From an uncultured Eubacterium sp. (GTDB taxonomy: Bacteria; Bacillota; Clostridia; Lachnospirales; Lachnospiraceae): a DNA stretch of 35,718 bases. The DNA lies in assembly GCA_900545725.1 (NCBI GenBank), contig URAI01000015.1:1-35718 (forward strand), given 5' to 3'. Both the position numbers and the translations under genes were made by a program. How positions within the stretch are numbered: position 1 is the stretch's first letter; every line of letters starts with the position of its first letter. Under the pieces are notes generated by a model, which saw nothing but the letters and a program-made list of their open reading frames with translations, was not told the DNA's origin and did no database searches. Of the stretch, positions 6,339 through 16,002 are shown one piece after another.

Positions 6339-9300
6339 ATGTCACAAGAAGTTGCAGGTGTATATATCGACCTTGGACTTAATACGGATAAATGGGTTGA
6401 CCAGCTGGGCAAGGTGACAGAGGATATCAGCAGGAAGTTTTCAGGAATAAGCAGTCAGTTTTCCAAGCAGATGTCATCGATGGCAACCAAGATAATTACA
6501 GATACGGGTAAACAATTTTCAGATATAAATGAAAAGTTTGCCCGGAATATGTCGGGAATGGGAAGCAGCGCAGCTAAAAGTATTAATAAACAGTTTTCAA
6601 TAACCGGTAATAATATTGATAAGCATATGACAGGCATTGGTAATAATGTGTCAAAGAAAACATCAGGCATGTTCACAACAATAGCCGGAAAGCTTCCGGC
6701 AGTTCTGGGAACTGCGGCAATCGGTGCATTTGTGAAATCGTGTGTTGATATGGGTTCTGACATAACAGAAGTACAGAATGTTGTTGATACGGCATTTGGA
6801 AACATGAGCACGCAGGCTGATGAATTTGCAAAAAGTTCAATGGAAAGATTTGGTTTATCTGAACTGTCTGCAAAAAAGTATATGGGTGTATTTGGACAGA
6901 TGAGCTCGGCAATGGGTGTGACCGGAAAGGATGCACTTAAGATGGCTGAGAATGTAACAGCACTTACCGGTGATGTTGCCTCATTTTATAATCTTGGAAC
7001 AGATGAGGCATATACTAAAATGAAGTCTATATGGACCGGTGAGACAGAGACACTTAAGGATCTGGGCGTTGTAATGACACAGACCAATCTTGATCAGTAT
7101 GCTCTTAATAATGGATTTGGTAAGACTACAGCTAATATGACGGAGCAGGAAAAGGTTATGCTCCGTTACCAGTATGTTACCAGTGCATTGTCTAACGCAA
7201 GTGGAGACTTTTTAAAGACACAGGACAGCTGGGCTAACCAGACGAGAATATTAACATTAAGGTTTGAACAGTTAAAGGCATCACTGGGTAAAGGTTTTAT
7301 TGCATTATTTACACCTATTGTCAAAGCTGCCAATGTTGCACTTGCGGCATTGCAGAAGTTAGCGGACGGTTTTGCAAGCTTCATATCAATGCTTACAGGG
7401 GCGGATCTTTCAGCTTCCACAGGAAGTATAGCGGAATCGGCTGCCGAACTTGCCGGAGTATCAGACAGTATAGGAGATGTAGGAGACAGTGCCACCGGAA
7501 CGGCCTCAGACGTGGCAGGAATAGGAGATGCGGCGGCAGAGTCAGCCAAAAAGATAGAGCGTTCTCTTGCAGGATTTGACCAGATAAACAAGCTTACTGA
7601 TAATTCAGATGATGGCAGTTCAGATAGCGGAGGCGGTTCTTCTGGTGGAGGTGGCAGTGGTTCGGGAGCAGCTAAATCAGCCACCAATGCTGCCAATGAA
7701 ATAAGTAAGGCAGCAGACAGCCTTACCGGATTTAAAAAACTTGTGGATGAGCTTGCAGATAAATTTAAAACAGGGTTTAAAGAAGGACTTGGTAATGATT
7801 TTGATGCAAGTATAGAGCGTTCTAAAGGGCATATTGAAAGCATCAAAAATAGTCTTATAGATATATTTACAGATACCAAGGTAACTGCTTCAGCAAGAAA
7901 AATGGCGGACAGCATTGCTTTATCATTAGGGAAGTTATGTGGTTCTGTTACAAGCATAGGTATGACTGTTGGTGAAAATCTTCTTGGAGGGTTTGATAAT
8001 TATCTTTCTAAAGATTCGGATTATATCAAAAACAAGCTTGTGAATATATTCGATGTAAATGCAGAACTGGCTGATACACTTGGTGACTGGTATATGTTTC
8101 TGGCAGATGTAGCTGAGGTATTCAGAAGCGATGATGCTAAAGCTATAACAGGTGATATAGCCGGAATATTTTTAAATGGGTTTTTTGAGGTTACGGAAAT
8201 ATGCGGTAAATTAAGTACAGATATATCAGGCCTTATTACAAAACCATTTATTGAAAATAAAGATGCCATAAAGCAGGCAATGGCAGATACACTTGAGCCT
8301 GTAAGAAAGATATTTGATGAATTAGAACAGTCATTTACTGAATTATGTACACATTTTTCCACAATGTATGATGAACATATAAAACCTATGTTTGATAAGC
8401 TTACAGAAGGCTTATCAAAGCTTGTGGGAGCTGTTGTTGATGTTTATGATAAATATATAGTACCCATATTTGACAGGCTTTCTGAAAGGGCTGTTAAGCT
8501 TATTAATGAAGATCTGCAGCCAATGGCAGAGGCAATAGCTGACTTTATCGGAAAAGCTGCCGATCTGATTGGTGATTTGTGGCATAACGTACTTGAACCA
8601 TTATTTGAATGGCTGGCGACTAATGTTCTTCCTGTACTTACTCCGGCATTAGAAACAATTGGAAATATTGTTCTTGATGTTTATGGTGTTATAAGTAAAG
8701 TTATAACTGGAATCATAGAAATATTCAGTGGTGTTATTGATTTTCTTGATGGTGTTTTCACAGGCGACTGGAAGAAGTGTCTTGACGGACTTGTGGAAAT
8801 ATTAAAGGGGATAATAAAGAGTATATGGTCGGTTGTTGAGGGGATTGTAAATATCATTATAGACCTTGTAAGTGGTTTCGTGGACCGAATAATTGAGTTT
8901 ATGAAAAGATGCTGGAATGGAATATGTGATGTCTTCAGCAATGCTGCAGAATGGTTTACGGATATTTTCAATAAAGCATGGGATGGTATAAAAGGAGCTT
9001 TTGACAGTACAGCAGATTTTTTTGGCGGTATATGGGATGGAATTAAAAATACATTCAGTAATGTTACTGACTGGTTCAGAGATAAATTCTCCGAGGCATG
9101 GCAGGCTGTAAGGGATGTATTCAGTTCAGGAGGCGAAGTATTTTCAGGTATTAAGGATGGAATATTATCAGGGTTAAAAGATGTTGTAAATGGTCTTATA
9201 GGCGGAATTAATGATGTTGTATCAATTCCATTTAATGGATTAAATTCTGCGCTTGATAAGTTAAGGGAACTTAGCATTCTTGGAGCTGAACCTTTTGGTT

Positions 9301-9638
9301 GGCTGCCTTCAATATCTGTACCGAGTATTCCTATGCTTGCCCAGGGCGGTTATGTTAAAGCCAATACCCCTCAGCTTGCAATGATTGGTGATAACCGCCA
9401 TCAGGGTGAAGTTGTAGCACCGGAGGACAAGTTAAAAGCTATGGCATTAGAAGCAGCACAGATGAGCAGTGGAGGTGCGTTAATGGCAGAAGCTATAAGT
9501 ATACTTAAGCAGATACTTAAGATACTTGAAAATCTGGATCTTGACATACAGATTGATGGAATGAGCCTTAAGAAGTACATTGTAGACAAGATTAACAAGA
9601 ATACAAAAGCTACAGGAAAATGTGAAATTATAACATAA
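6339..9638 (+). CDS. Tail tape measure protein
   Basis: At 1,099 residues this is the second longest gene in the phage part, and it sets tail length and later takes part in DNA entry. The N-terminal 100 residues are S/M/G-rich helix. Then comes a conserved segment with VKSCVDMGSDITEVQNVVDT and MERFGLSELSAKKYMGVFGQ, typical of tape measure N-domains. A Gly/Ser linker lies near residues 425-447. Hydrophobic helices occupy about 765-850 (VITGIIEIFSGVIDFLDGVF). A Trp/Phe-rich repeat region at about 855-930 shows repeated W-x-G-I and W-F units (AWDGIKGAF, IWDGIKNTF, DWFRDKF). The C-terminus carries AQGGYVKANTPQLAMIGDN, common in this family. GGAAGGAGG is well placed before ATG. Confidence 0.95.
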   Translation: MSQEVAGVYIDLGLNTDKWVDQLGKVTEDISRKFSGISSQFSKQMSSMATKIITDTGKQFSDINEKFARNMSGMGSSAAKSINKQFSITGNNIDKHMTGIGNNVSKKTSGMFTTIAGKLPAVLGTAAIGAFVKSCVDMGSDITEVQNVVDTAFGNMSTQADEFAKSSMERFGLSELSAKKYMGVFGQMSSAMGVTGKDALKMAENVTALTGDVASFYNLGTDEAYTKMKSIWTGETETLKDLGVVMTQTNLDQYALNNGFGKTTANMTEQEKVMLRYQYVTSALSNASGDFLKTQDSWANQTRILTLRFEQLKASLGKGFIALFTPIVKAANVALAALQKLADGFASFISMLTGADLSASTGSIAESAAELAGVSDSIGDVGDSATGTASDVAGIGDAAAESAKKIERSLAGFDQINKLTDNSDDGSSDSGGGSSGGGGSGSGAAKSATNAANEISKAADSLTGFKKLVDELADKFKTGFKEGLGNDFDASIERSKGHIESIKNSLIDIFTDTKVTASARKMADSIALSLGKLCGSVTSIGMTVGENLLGGFDNYLSKDSDYIKNKLVNIFDVNAELADTLGDWYMFLADVAEVFRSDDAKAITGDIAGIFLNGFFEVTEICGKLSTDISGLITKPFIENKDAIKQAMADTLEPVRKIFDELEQSFTELCTHFSTMYDEHIKPMFDKLTEGLSKLVGAVVDVYDKYIVPIFDRLSERAVKLINEDLQPMAEAIADFIGKAADLIGDLWHNVLEPLFEWLATNVLPVLTPALETIGNIVLDVYGVISKVITGIIEIFSGVIDFLDGVFTGDWKKCLDGLVEILKGIIKSIWSVVEGIVNIIIDLVSGFVDRIIEFMKRCWNGICDVFSNAAEWFTDIFNKAWDGIKGAFDSTADFFGGIWDGIKNTFSNVTDWFRDKFSEAWQAVRDVFSSGGEVFSGIKDGILSGLKDVVNGLIGGINDVVSIPFNGLNSALDKLRELSILGAEPFGWLPSISVPSIPMLAQGGYVKANTPQLAMIGDNRHQGEVVAPEDKLKAMALEAAQMSSGGALMAEAISILKQILKILENLDLDIQIDGMSLKKYIVDKINKNTKATGKCEIIT

Positions 9639-9640
9639 CA

Positions 9641-9674
9641 AAAGCCGGCTGTATTTATAAGCAGCCGGCTTTTT
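9641..9674 (+). terminator. Terminator after the tape measure gene
   Basis: An 11-bp GC-rich perfect stem AAAGCCGGCTG/CAGCCGGCTTT with a 10-nt loop ends in TTTTT. It is the strongest intrinsic terminator within the late region. Confidence 0.85.
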
Positions 9675-9692
9675 ATGTGGAAAGAGGTATAT

Positions 9693-10043
9693 ATGGTAAT
9701 AAAAGCAGGGGGTGTGGAGCTTCCGGCACCGGTGTCACTTAAAATAAATGATGAGATAATATGGTCATCTGATACAGGTCGCGCACTTGATGGCACCATG
9801 ATAGGTGATGTGGTGGCAGAGAAGAAAGATATAAGTATTAACTGGGGATTTATGACAGAGGATGATTATATTCTGATTAAAAATAATCTTATAGCCGGCT
9901 TCTTTCCAATAACAGTCCATGACGATGGCAGCGATATAACGATAGATACATACCGTGGAACATTAAGCAAAGAGGCCGTTGGAGATATAGGTGATGGGAA
10001 TTACTGGTACAGGAGTGTTACTGTACAGATAATACAGCAGTGA
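9693..10043 (+). CDS. Small tail protein (DUF6711-like)
   Basis: This 116-residue beta-rich protein follows the tape measure gene. The pattern 'I.AGGVELPAPVSLKI...DGTMIGDVVAEKKDISINW' (a short beta unit, then a DGTM and K-x-D-I-S-I-NW core) resembles small tail proteins annotated as DUF6711, usually near the distal tail. ATG at 9693 was chosen over ATG 9675, because AAAGAGGT sits just upstream of it and 9675 falls at the edge of the terminator. Probably a distal tail or adaptor component; the family match is from memory. Confidence 0.55.
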   Translation: MVIKAGGVELPAPVSLKINDEIIWSSDTGRALDGTMIGDVVAEKKDISINWGFMTEDDYILIKNNLIAGFFPITVHDDGSDITIDTYRGTLSKEAVGDIGDGNYWYRSVTVQIIQQ

Positions 10044-10100
10044 TAAGTTGTGTTATGAGTTATTTAAGGTATATTAAATATTACATAAGGAGATAGAAAA

Positions 10101-10376
10101 ATGTTAAAGACAGATACAGTAGATACAACAAAGATTACAACTCAGATTACAGCATCAAGTGTTATTAATAATGGTGATACAGATGTGGAAGTGGTAACAA
10201 TGAGCGCTGCCATTGTAAAGGTTAATGGCAAGGTGGATGGATGGCCACAGACGTCGCAGTCAATAAGGAATTATACATTGTATATGCAGAATAAAGCTGA
10301 ATGTAAAAAAGATATGTCAGATTTTGATGAGCTTGTGGATTCAGTTCTTAGCGGAGTACAGGAAAGTGAGGAATAG
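10101..10376 (+). CDS. Hypothetical tail-region protein
   Basis: The 91-residue protein is T/V/S-rich in its first half (DTTKITTQITASSVINNGDT, an alternating strand pattern) and acidic and helical at the end (KKDMSDFDELVDSVLSGVQE). AAGGAGATAG lies 6 bases before the ATG. Its TAG stop is one base before the ATG of the next gene, so translation is coupled. I do not recognise a family. From position it is a minor structural or assembly protein of the tail tip. Confidence 0.6.
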   Translation: MLKTDTVDTTKITTQITASSVINNGDTDVEVVTMSAAIVKVNGKVDGWPQTSQSIRNYTLYMQNKAECKKDMSDFDELVDSVLSGVQESEE

Positions 10377-10378
10377 TA

Positions 10379-10714
10379 ATGAAGAACAGAGATATTGTGA
10401 ATAATCTTAATAATATTTATAGTTTCCTCGAAAGTGCAAGGAAACGTCAAAATGAAGAACATAGAAATATTCTCAAGGTAAAGGCTCAATTTATGGTTAT
10501 TGCAAATGAAAAGGTATTAAGAGAGGCTTATGTACCATATGAGAAGACCCTGAATGAGATAAAGGCAGCATATAGCGAAGAGGAATTGAATGATAAATGC
10601 AATGAACTTCTTGATATTGAAAGAGATATCAGCATTGAAACAATAAGCAGTGATGATTTTATGGATGATGCCGGTTTTGATGATATTATTGCACTGGAAT
10701 TTATGACAAAATGA
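10379..10714 (+). CDS. DUF1617-like small phage protein
   Basis: The 111-residue protein is mostly helical and charged. Its layout, a helical N-terminal half (NIYSFLESARKRQNEEHRNI), a middle acidic part, then NELLDIERDISIETI and an end ALEFMTK, resembles DUF1617 family phage proteins, which close in a comparable '...LLDIE.DI.I...ALEFM' phrase. Function is unknown; such genes lie between tape measure and tail tip genes and may be assembly factors. The start overlaps the preceding operon region by one base spacing (TAGTAATG). Confidence 0.55.
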   Translation: MKNRDIVNNLNNIYSFLESARKRQNEEHRNILKVKAQFMVIANEKVLREAYVPYEKTLNEIKAAYSEEELNDKCNELLDIERDISIETISSDDFMDDAGFDDIIALEFMTK

Positions 10715-10725
10715 GGTAGTGGCTT

Positions 10726-13700
10726 ATGTACAATGATGTAACTGATGACTTTAAAAAATATATCAGTAAAACCTCTCGCAAATTTAATGCAAGAATTAAG
10801 ATTAATAATAAATGGTATGATTCAGGCATTAAGTCGCTTACATTTACAGGAGGAAGTAATGGCGAGGATGATATTACAATAGGTTCAACAGTAAGTGCAT
10901 ATATAGATGTTACCATGAAAAATACAGGCTTATTATTTGAAAATACAGAAGTTGAATTACAGATAGGTCTATTGACAGATAATAAGTATGAATACGTTCC
11001 AATGGGTATATTTAAAGCTGCAAGACCTGAGGAGATCGATGGCAGAATGATAAAATTCACCGCTTATGACAGAATGATTAATACAGAGGTATTATTTGTA
11101 TCTGAATTAACGTATCCTGCCACAGCCTTACAGGTTTTGAATGAAGCATGCAAGTTGTCAGGAATTACAAGGTCAACAACAGGTCTTGGAACTCTATATA
11201 TACAGGAAAAACCGCAAGGATACACCTGCAGGGAAATAATAGGGTATATAGCTGCACTATATGGAAAATTTGCGGTCATAGACCGAAAAGGAAAGCTTCA
11301 GCTTAAATGGTATGATGAAACGTATGATTTAAGCATATCACGTCAGTTTTCAATGACAAAGAATCAGTCAGATAATGTTATTGGAAGAATTGAATGTAGT
11401 ATAGATAAGGATACACAGCTTGTAAGTGGAACAGGAACAAGAGGTATAAGCATATCGGATCCATGGATGACACAGGCACAGCTTGATTCAATATATGCAG
11501 TCCTTAATGGATTTACATATCGTGCCGGTGAATGTGAATTTTTAGGTGATATAAGGCTTGAACCGTGGGATATAGTGTTATGCAGTGATTTGTCAGGTAA
11601 TGTCTACCGGCTTCCTGTTATGACCGTTGTGCATACATATGATGGTGGTATATCCACTAAAGTACAGGCAGTTGGAAAGACAGAGGCAGAATCAGATGTA
11701 GATTTTAAAGGGCCGTCAGTCAAGGCTATGGAAAGAACTTATACAGAGCTTCTGATGGTTAATAAGCTTGTTGCAAATAAGGTTGATGCCGACTGGGTTA
11801 ATGCTCATACAATAACTGCAGATAAGCTTGAGGCTGTTAATGCTGAAATTGTCAATCTTAAAACTAATAAGCTGGATGCGGATACAGCAAAGATAACATA
11901 TGCTGATATTAATAAGTTCAATGCAGTTGAGGGAAAAGTAGGGAAGCTTGAAGCAACGTCGCTTACAGCTTCAAGTGCTGTTATTACAGATCTTACAGCA
12001 CATATCGCAGATATTAATACATTGATGTTTGGCAATGCTGCCGGTGGCAGTCTTGTTACAAGTTTCAGCAATTCTGTAGCGGCATTGATAGGAAATGCAC
12101 AAATTAAGTCCGCAATGATTGATTCCATTGTTGCAAATAAGATTATAGGCGGTCAGATATGTACCAATGTTGTGGATATTGTATCAGAAGATGGCAATAT
12201 GAAGATTAAGAACAATACTATTCTTATCAGGGATATTAATAATATTCCAAGAGTGCAGATTGGAAAAGATGCAGAAGCTGATTACAATATGTATGTATGG
12301 GATAAGAACGGCAGGCTGATGTTCGATGCATCAGGTATAACGCAGGATGGTATAAAAAAGAAGATAATAAGGGATGATATGGTGTCAGACAATGCAAACA
12401 TATCGGCAAATAAGCTCAATATAGATACACTGTTTGATGCTATTAATAATGATAATACACATACAATTAACAGCAGTCATATATATGTAGATGCCAATGG
12501 ACAGCGATTGGATGTTTCATTTAAGTCAATGACGGATTCTTTAAATGATTTATCCGGTAAAATTACGCAGCAGGGAACAGCGGTAAATGTAATACAGGGA
12601 AAGATAGATCAGCGGATATGGAAATCAGATATAGATGATGCAGGCAGAAACAAGCTGGATACATCTGTATTTACACAGGAATTAGATACCATTAATGCAA
12701 GATTAAGTCAAATTGACAGTGAAATTAACAATGATGTGAATATATTTTGGGTAGATGAGATTCCAACACTTGATAATGAGCCAGCAGTCAATTGGGGTAC
12801 GCCTCTGACTCTTCCATTTACATTGCCGGCAAAGCTTGTAACATTCACATCAGAAAAACTTAATAAACATCTTTCAGATATTGCATATGTCAATGGTACG
12901 GATAAATGTTACAGGTTTTCTAAAAAAGAAGACGGTACATATTATTGGAAGCTTATGGCCAATAATGAATATACGGCATTATTAAGTAAGATAACGGACA
13001 TAACAGCCAATCTTGACGGTATCAGCTCAACTGTCAGTCAGGTTGAGGAAAACATAAAAATAAAAGCAGATAATAAAATCGTTAATGAGATATCAAATAA
13101 TCTGACACAGCTAAAACAGTCATATGATAAATTTACAGTATCAGTTGGCAAGACTTACGTTACCACAGATACATTATCTGGGTATTGTACAACTAAGGAA
13201 GCACAGGCACTGGTTGATTATAGTGCAGGAAACATAACACAGCAGATAAGTGAATCATATGTAACACAGGGGGATTTTGACAGCCTTACGATAGGTGGGA
13301 GAAATTACCTTCCAATGGACCGGCTATATTGGGAACAGGGCACAATATCCAATGGAGTAAGGACAGATTCAATAAGAAGATTAAGAACTAAGACAGCAAG
13401 AGAAATTGACAGTGCAACCCAATATATAATATCAAGGTATGGAACTGGAAAGATTATTCTGTTTTTCTATGACAACGGGTATAAGTTTATAAGCAGTCAG
13501 GACTGGTATACAACATTTCCTAAGTCATTTACTACACCGGCAGGAGCAAAATATTTCAATGCTGTGATTGCCTATAATGATGATTCTGTGATATCGCAGG
13601 ATAAAGATATATCTGATATAAGGTTCAAGATTGAAAAGGGCGACAGGGTGACAGACTGGACACCAGCACCAGAAGATTATACCACAGTCACATCTTTTAC

Positions 13701-14535
13701 AAGTAAGATTGAAGAAACTTCAAAGAGTATATTGCAAAGTGTATCCGGTACATATGCAACAAAGGATTCTGTTAATACGGTAACAGGACAGATTGCATTG
13801 AAAATTGACAAAAATGATACCGGACAGATAATAAGCATGATAAATGCATCAGCCGATGAAATATATTTAACTTCTGACAGATTTACACTTAACAGTACTT
13901 ATGCAAAGATTGCAAAAGACGGTGTAGTTGACTTTACAAGTGGAAGAATTGGAGGTGCTTATATAACTGCCGATTACATGTATGCTAACAGTGATTCGAC
14001 AGGACTTGGATTAATATGGAGCAGCAATCAGATATACAATAATGTTGCCTTATGGGCTGGAAAGCCTAATACAAGCTTTATGGATTCACCTTTAAAAATA
14101 TACCATGATGGAACGATAGACGCCTCCAAAGGAACGATAGGAGGCTGGAAAATAGATAAAAATGCACTATATAGTGATTATGGAGATTACAGGGTATATA
14201 TTCAGAACTTCCAGTCTGATAATCCGGCTTCACAATGGATTGTATCTACACAGACTAAGGCACATGTACAGACGCCGGGAATAGTTGGTTATAATCCAAC
14301 TTTTGTATTATATGGAAATGGAGATGTGTACTCAAAGGGAAAGGTCAGATTTGATGGTACTGCAGATTTTTATGGAGTTACGAAAGCGCATGGAGAATTT
14401 TATGTTAATACAGACAAGTGGGGTGAATGTGCAGTCGCCTGTACTAATCCAACACAGAATATTTTCATATGGGATTCAGGAGCAGATATACAAATATATG
14501 TTAATACACAGTTAAAAGCAAGGATAGCATACTAA
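10726..14535 (+). CDS. Large tail tip / tail endopeptidase-like protein with fibre C-terminus (Tal-like)
   Basis: At 1,269 residues this is the largest tail protein. Residues 1 to about 330 look like a prophage tail (Tal/Dit-associated) domain: MYNDVTDDFKKYISKTSRKF, then a beta-rich baseplate-like region ending LEPWDIVLCSDLSG. Residues 330-600 contain long helical, heptad-like repeats (DKLEAVNAEIVNLKTNKLDA) typical of trimeric fibre shafts. About 856-982 is a carbohydrate-binding-like module (IGGRNYLPMDRLYWEQ to WTPAPEDYTTV). The end carries GTIGGWKIDKNALYS, common in fibre tips. GAGGT precedes ATG. It probably recognises and opens a path through the host envelope. Confidence 0.85.
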   Translation: MYNDVTDDFKKYISKTSRKFNARIKINNKWYDSGIKSLTFTGGSNGEDDITIGSTVSAYIDVTMKNTGLLFENTEVELQIGLLTDNKYEYVPMGIFKAARPEEIDGRMIKFTAYDRMINTEVLFVSELTYPATALQVLNEACKLSGITRSTTGLGTLYIQEKPQGYTCREIIGYIAALYGKFAVIDRKGKLQLKWYDETYDLSISRQFSMTKNQSDNVIGRIECSIDKDTQLVSGTGTRGISISDPWMTQAQLDSIYAVLNGFTYRAGECEFLGDIRLEPWDIVLCSDLSGNVYRLPVMTVVHTYDGGISTKVQAVGKTEAESDVDFKGPSVKAMERTYTELLMVNKLVANKVDADWVNAHTITADKLEAVNAEIVNLKTNKLDADTAKITYADINKFNAVEGKVGKLEATSLTASSAVITDLTAHIADINTLMFGNAAGGSLVTSFSNSVAALIGNAQIKSAMIDSIVANKIIGGQICTNVVDIVSEDGNMKIKNNTILIRDINNIPRVQIGKDAEADYNMYVWDKNGRLMFDASGITQDGIKKKIIRDDMVSDNANISANKLNIDTLFDAINNDNTHTINSSHIYVDANGQRLDVSFKSMTDSLNDLSGKITQQGTAVNVIQGKIDQRIWKSDIDDAGRNKLDTSVFTQELDTINARLSQIDSEINNDVNIFWVDEIPTLDNEPAVNWGTPLTLPFTLPAKLVTFTSEKLNKHLSDIAYVNGTDKCYRFSKKEDGTYYWKLMANNEYTALLSKITDITANLDGISSTVSQVEENIKIKADNKIVNEISNNLTQLKQSYDKFTVSVGKTYVTTDTLSGYCTTKEAQALVDYSAGNITQQISESYVTQGDFDSLTIGGRNYLPMDRLYWEQGTISNGVRTDSIRRLRTKTAREIDSATQYIISRYGTGKIILFFYDNGYKFISSQDWYTTFPKSFTTPAGAKYFNAVIAYNDDSVISQDKDISDIRFKIEKGDRVTDWTPAPEDYTTVTSFTSKIEETSKSILQSVSGTYATKDSVNTVTGQIALKIDKNDTGQIISMINASADEIYLTSDRFTLNSTYAKIAKDGVVDFTSGRIGGAYITADYMYANSDSTGLGLIWSSNQIYNNVALWAGKPNTSFMDSPLKIYHDGTIDASKGTIGGWKIDKNALYSDYGDYRVYIQNFQSDNPASQWIVSTQTKAHVQTPGIVGYNPTFVLYGNGDVYSKGKVRFDGTADFYGVTKAHGEFYVNTDKWGECAVACTNPTQNIFIWDSGADIQIYVNTQLKARIAY

Positions 14536-14573
14536 ATTAATTGCAAATCAGAAATCAGGAAAGTGAGGTATAT

Positions 14574-15242
14574 ATGGGGATTGTTAATTTTATAAAAAAA
14601 GTATGGACGGCATCAGGAACAGTTAAGTATGATGACCTTAACAGACTTGAACAGGGCGTGGAGGACTGTGCTAAGGCAGCAGATACACTAAATGGCAGGA
14701 TTAAGACATATACAGCGGCAAGCACGGCATCTGATGGTCTTATGACTACTACGATGGTTAAGAAACTTAATACAATAGCAGAGGGGGCTAATAAGTATTC
14801 ACTTCCAACTGCTTCTTCATCAACGCTTGGAGGTATAAAGACAACATCAGGCGTTACAAGTGCAACAGGATATACACCTACGCCTATTATAGGTGGAATA
14901 CCTTATTATAAAAATACAGATACTGACAGAAGATGGACATATTATAATTATGTTACAGGCACTGCAGAGATAAAATATTCTTCAATTAATGGCGGGAACT
15001 TTGATGAATTATTTGTACAGGTCAGAAATGCATCTAATGGAAGAACATTCGGCTTCCAACTGCCTAAGAAAGCGTTGCCAACATCTGATAATAAGATGTG
15101 GTATGACGGATATTATATAGATTCAACTAATTATGCCGGATGTGCTGTTTATACAGATACAACACTTTTAAAGCTAAATACATTTTGGTTTAAAGGTACG
15201 GCATGTACATCAGGCTCAACACTTGCAGTATGGTATAAATAA
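14574..15242 (+). CDS. Phage tail fibre / receptor-binding protein
   Basis: The 222-residue protein starts with a short helix (MGIVNFIKKVWTASGTVKYD), then shows the fibre phrase ASDGLMTTTMVKKLNTIAEG and AEGANKY, which marks many phage collar and fibre proteins. The C-terminal about 110 residues are beta-rich, aromatic and Cys-containing (WYDGYYIDSTNYAGCAVYTD), likely the receptor-binding head. ATG 14574 has GGAAAGTGAGGT upstream; an earlier TTG in frame is not needed. It lies between the large tip protein and the lysis genes. There is no variable-repeat/reverse transcriptase partner nearby. Confidence 0.75.
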   Translation: MGIVNFIKKVWTASGTVKYDDLNRLEQGVEDCAKAADTLNGRIKTYTAASTASDGLMTTTMVKKLNTIAEGANKYSLPTASSSTLGGIKTTSGVTSATGYTPTPIIGGIPYYKNTDTDRRWTYYNYVTGTAEIKYSSINGGNFDELFVQVRNASNGRTFGFQLPKKALPTSDNKMWYDGYYIDSTNYAGCAVYTDTTLLKLNTFWFKGTACTSGSTLAVWYK

Positions 15243-15321
15243 TTAATATATTGTGTAACAAGGTAAATATAATAATTATAAAATTATTGGATAGAGAAGA
15301 TAGCAGGATATAGTAGGAAAT

Positions 15322-15346
15322 AAAGGCACGCATGTGTCTTTTTTTT
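15322..15346 (+). terminator. Short terminator before the lysis genes
   Basis: An 8-bp stem AAAGGCAC/GTGTCTTT (one G-U pair) with tetraloop GCAT runs directly into eight T. The lysis genes are thus separated from the fibre gene. Confidence 0.65.
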
Positions 15347-15398
15347 ATACCATAAAAATAAGCAGCCTTTAAAGCTGCGGAAAGGAGCAGAAGAGAAA

Positions 15399-15632
15399 AT
15401 GAATAATGAACTTGTTGAACAGCAGTTAGACACTACTGAAAAAAGGCTGGATGACCACGCCGAACGTATCAGAAAGCTGGAGTCTGTGACGGCAGTTATG
15501 GACAACAGGCTGGCGGCATTGTGTACGGCGTTAGAACATACTAACAGTACAATTAAAGCACTGGTAACAACAATAATTACGGCACTGATAGGATTTTTCT
15601 TCTATGCAGTGCAGACAGGACTGTTTAACTAA
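15399..15632 (+). CDS. XhlA-like membrane-associated lysis protein
   Basis: The 77-residue protein has a charged helical N-terminal half (EQQLDTTEKRLDDHAERIRK) with coiled-coil heptads and one C-terminal membrane segment (STIKALVTTIITALIGFFFY). That layout matches the haemolysin XhlA family, which assists phage holins in the cell membrane. AAAGGAGC lies 14 nt before the ATG. It stands directly before the holin and endolysin genes, completing a lysis cassette. Confidence 0.8.
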   Translation: MNNELVEQQLDTTEKRLDDHAERIRKLESVTAVMDNRLAALCTALEHTNSTIKALVTTIITALIGFFFYAVQTGLFN

Positions 15633-15718
15633 TATGTAATTATGTTATCACGATTATTTATTTGGCATGCAGTGGCGTAAAGACATTAATGGAAATTTAT
15701 GAAAGAGAGGAATTTATT

Positions 15719-15979
15719 ATGACTAAGATTAACTGGAAAGTAAGATTTAAGAACAAAACATTTGTAGTAGCATTTGTAACAGCAGTGTTAGCATTTTTCT
15801 ACCAGCTTTTAGGGCTGCTTGAGATTGTGCCGGCAGTAAGCTAGGATAATGTCATGCAGATTATTATGATTATCGTCAACCTTCTTGTGACACTTGGAAT
15901 AATCACAGATCCGACAACAGCAGGCGTATGTGACAGTTCGCAGGCACTTAATTACAGCAAGCCTAAAAAGGATAATTAA
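15719..15979 (+). pseudogene. phi-LC3 family holin interrupted by an in-frame TAG
   Basis: The frame from ATG 15719 (ribosome site GAGAGG) gives MTKINWKVRFKNKTFVVAFV and a first membrane segment, typical of phi-LC3 holins, but stops at TAG 15842-15844 after 41 residues. The very same frame continues for 44 codons without another stop: DNVMQIIMIIVNLLVTLGII, then TDPTTAGVCDSSQALNYSKP, ending in KKDN and TAA. That second half is the standard end of this holin family (LGII.DPTTAG..DS.QALNY.KPKK). The undamaged gene would encode 86 residues, the usual family size. A GAG or CAG to TAG change would explain it. The holin controls timing of endolysin release; a read-through or restart at ATG 15854 is possible. 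It is called a pseudogene on sequence alone. Confidence 0.85.
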
Positions 15980-16002
15980 GAAGTAAAGAAAGGTGGATTA
16001 AT

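Noticed and set aside
7166..9277. Long minus-strand open frames (7166-7957 and 8681-9277) inside the tape measure gene
   Set aside because: They are antisense to a protein with clear tape measure features, have no ribosome site, and encode S/L/P-rich strings typical of reverse-complement reading.
10726..15242. Diversity-generating retroelement for the tail fibre
   Set aside because: No reverse transcriptase, template repeat or variable repeat pair was seen in the window.
15719..15979. General reassignment of TAG to an amino acid in the prophage
   Set aside because: Other genes end normally with TAG (for example at 10376, 18184, 34629) and only the holin carries an internal TAG.
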